DNA from: Phycisphaera sp.
Lineage (GTDB): Bacteria; Planctomycetota; Phycisphaerae; Phycisphaerales; Phycisphaeraceae
Direction of reading: 5' to 3'
Assembly: GCA_029287335.1 (NCBI GenBank)
Contig: JARFRI010000117.1
Coordinates: forward strand, 1 to 15,660
Length of the DNA: 15,660 bases
Shown here: positions 14,225 through 15,660 of the stretch, piece by piece
Position numbering within the stretch: position 1 is the stretch's first letter
Layout of the letters: every line of letters starts with the position of its first letter
Made by a program: the position numbers and the translations under genes
Notes under the pieces: model-generated
What the model was told of the DNA's origin: nothing
The model's database searches: none
What the model saw: only the letters and a program-made list of their open reading frames with translations

Positions 14225-15660
14225 TTATTCGGGACGCAGCCCTAGTGATTTTTCCGCACGCACCGCGATCTCGCGCTGACGGTCGGCCATCGACACAGGA
14301 ATCAGGTCCTCGTCATAGGTCGGAACCATCTCTTTCATCCGCGCATGACCATCCGGCGTCGCCAATTCATCAGCGAAGCACTGCTTGACGATCTGCAAGA
14401 TGATGTTCGTCGAGACCGACGCGCCAGGTGATGCGCCTAGCAAGGCGGAGATTGTGTTCTTTTGGTTGGTGACAACCTCGGTGCCAAAGTGGACGATTCC
14501 CGCATCGCCGTCTTCCTTCTTGATCGCTTGGACACGGATGCCCGCGTCAATGAGCTTCCAGTCCTTCACATCCGCAGCGGGGTAGAACTTTTTCAACTCA
14601 CCCATGCGCGTGGTCATACTCTGTAAGCCCTGCTGGATGAGGTAGCGAACCAGCGGGATGTTGTAGAGGCCGACCTTGATCAGCGACGCGATATTGTCCA
14701 GGCGGATCGACTTGAGCAGGTCCGTCCACTTGCCGGTTTCGTGTAGGAACTTGGTCGTCCACGCAGCATAGGGACCAAACAGCAGGGCTCGCTTGCCGTC
14801 GATCACGCGGATATCCAGGTGAGGCACGGCCATGGTCGGCGCGGCGCCGGGAGACAGGCCGTAGACCTTTGAGCCGTGCTGCTCAAAGATTTCGGGCTTC
14901 TCACAGACCAGCCACTGCCCGCCGATGGGGAAGCCGCCAAAGCCCTTGGCCTCGTCGATACCCGACTTTTGCAGCAGCGGCAGGCTGCCCCCGCCCGCGC
15001 CGATGAAGACGAACTTGGCGTGGCGAACGAACGTCTTGTTGTCGGCGGTGTTTTTAACCGTGACCTTCCATCCCTCTGCCGTCTCGTCGAGGTCGATGAC
15101 TTTGTGTTGAGCCTGAGCTGAGCAGCCATTTTGCTTGCCAAGCCACTGCGTGAACTGCCTGGCAATTGAGCCGAAGTTCACATCCGAGCCGATGTCCATC
15201 TTCGTCGCGGCGATCGGCTCGTTAGGGTCGCGCCCATCCACCAACAGCGGGGCCCACTGCTTGATCGTCTCGCGATCCTCAGTAAAGGTCATCGACTCGA
15301 AGAAGTGGTGGGCCTGCATGCCTTTGAAACGCGACTTGAGGAAGTCGACCTGCGGCTGGCCATAAACAAAGGCGATGTGCGGGACGGGGTTGATGAAGGT
15401 CGTGGCGTCCTCAATGATGCCTTGACGGACCGCATAGCTCCAGAACTGCTTGGAGTGCTCGAACTGGTGGAAGATCTCGATGGCCTTGTTGACATCGACC
15501 TCGCCATCGGCGCCGCGATCGGGCGTGTAACTCAACTCGCAGATGCCCGCGTGGCCCGTTCCCGCGTTGTGCCAGCCGTTGGACGCTTCGGGTGAGATCG
15601 TCTCGGCCGCTTCAAAATGCTGAATCTTCAGGTCGGGCTTGAGGTTCTTCAGCATTGCGC
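14225..15660 (-). CDS. mqo: Malate:quinone oxidoreductase (N-terminus beyond right edge)
   Basis: The frame is open to the right edge. The ATG at 15655 is internal, since the codon before it is GCA and family members have the FAD-binding GxGxxx(G/S) segment just upstream; roughly the first 20-40 residues are missing. The 476 visible residues carry hallmark Mqo stretches: SNGWHNAGTGHAGICELSYT (25-44), VFIGAGGGSLPLLQKSG (217-233), GFGGFPIGGQWLVCEKPEI (238-256), LFGPYAAWTTKFL near the middle, and GASPGASVST near the C-terminus. The enzyme is a membrane-associated flavoprotein that oxidises L-malate to oxaloacetate and passes electrons to quinone, bypassing NAD-linked malate dehydrogenase in the citric acid cycle. 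It is convergent with the PilZ gene. Similar LhgO-type oxidases are less likely given these motifs. Confidence 0.95.
   Translation of the reverse strand, partial: AMLKNLKPDLKIQHFEAAETISPEASNGWHNAGTGHAGICELSYTPDRGADGEVDVNKAIEIFHQFEHSKQFWSYAVRQGIIEDATTFINPVPHIAFVYGQPQVDFLKSRFKGMQAHHFFESMTFTEDRETIKQWAPLLVDGRDPNEPIAATKMDIGSDVNFGSIARQFTQWLGKQNGCSAQAQHKVIDLDETAEGWKVTVKNTADNKTFVRHAKFVFIGAGGGSLPLLQKSGIDEAKGFGGFPIGGQWLVCEKPEIFEQHGSKVYGLSPGAAPTMAVPHLDIRVIDGKRALLFGPYAAWTTKFLHETGKWTDLLKSIRLDNIASLIKVGLYNIPLVRYLIQQGLQSMTTRMGELKKFYPAADVKDWKLIDAGIRVQAIKKEDGDAGIVHFGTEVVTNQKNTISALLGASPGASVSTNIILQIVKQCFADELATPDGHARMKEMVPTYDEDLIPVSMADRQREIAVRAEKSLGLRPE

Noticed and set aside
1..15660. tRNA, rRNA, CRISPR arrays, insertion sequences, attachment sites
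   Set aside because: No cloverleaf, regular spacer-repeat array, transposase or long terminal inverted repeats were seen on reading both strands.

Overview
The window is about 15.7 kb of moderately GC-rich bacterial DNA. It carries twelve complete or edge-open protein genes plus one more gene that runs off the left end. No RNA genes, mobile elements or CRISPR arrays were recognised, and no stretch longer than about 235 bases lacks a gene. The mix points to a planctomycete, probably of the Phycisphaerae type: large secreted TPR proteins, a secreted squalene-cyclase-like toroid protein, a WG-repeat protein, a flippase-like membrane protein with an extracytoplasmic insert, and paired CNNM/CBS proteins. 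This taxonomic call is inference from gene content; no marker gene is present.

Layout from left to right. (1) Positions 1-3330, minus strand: two consecutive genes for exported TPR proteins, an apparent operon continuing off the left edge. The second gene is still open at position 1 and carries two tandem beta-rich repeats after its TPRs. (2) Positions 3507-7545, minus strand: a tight four-gene run in the order Gfo/Idh/MocA oxidoreductase, long CNNM-CBS-CorC_HlyC protein, short CNNM-CBS protein, and a small PD-(D/E)XK-like protein. The last three are joined by an 8-base overlap and a stop codon that abuts a Shine-Dalgarno sequence. (3) Position 7631 onward, plus strand: pdxA (vitamin B6 synthesis), divergent from the oxidoreductase and closed by a symmetrical hairpin. 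(4) Positions 8740-11273, minus strand: a membrane-anchored WG-repeat protein and, upstream of it, a secreted alpha/alpha-toroid protein, separated by a good intrinsic terminator. (5) Positions 11378-12541, plus strand: a flippase-like integral membrane protein divergent from the toroid gene. (6) Positions 12550-13347, minus strand: a TIM-barrel protein with an eroded metal site. (7) Positions 13469-14215, plus strand: a PilZ-type protein. (8) Positions 14225-15660, minus strand: malate:quinone oxidoreductase, missing its N-terminus at the right edge.

Most of the window is envelope biology: exported TPR, WG and toroid proteins, CNNM membrane proteins and a flippase-like protein. The metabolic genes pdxA and mqo stand apart from these. 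I do not see a clear self-contained new system. The best leads are the left-edge TPR plus tandem beta-repeat protein and its operon, the PD-(D/E)XK-like protein coupled to the CNNM pair, and two genes (pdxA and the TIM-barrel gene) that lack a Shine-Dalgarno sequence but share a -10-like hexamer exactly six bases before the ATG, as expected for leaderless mRNAs.
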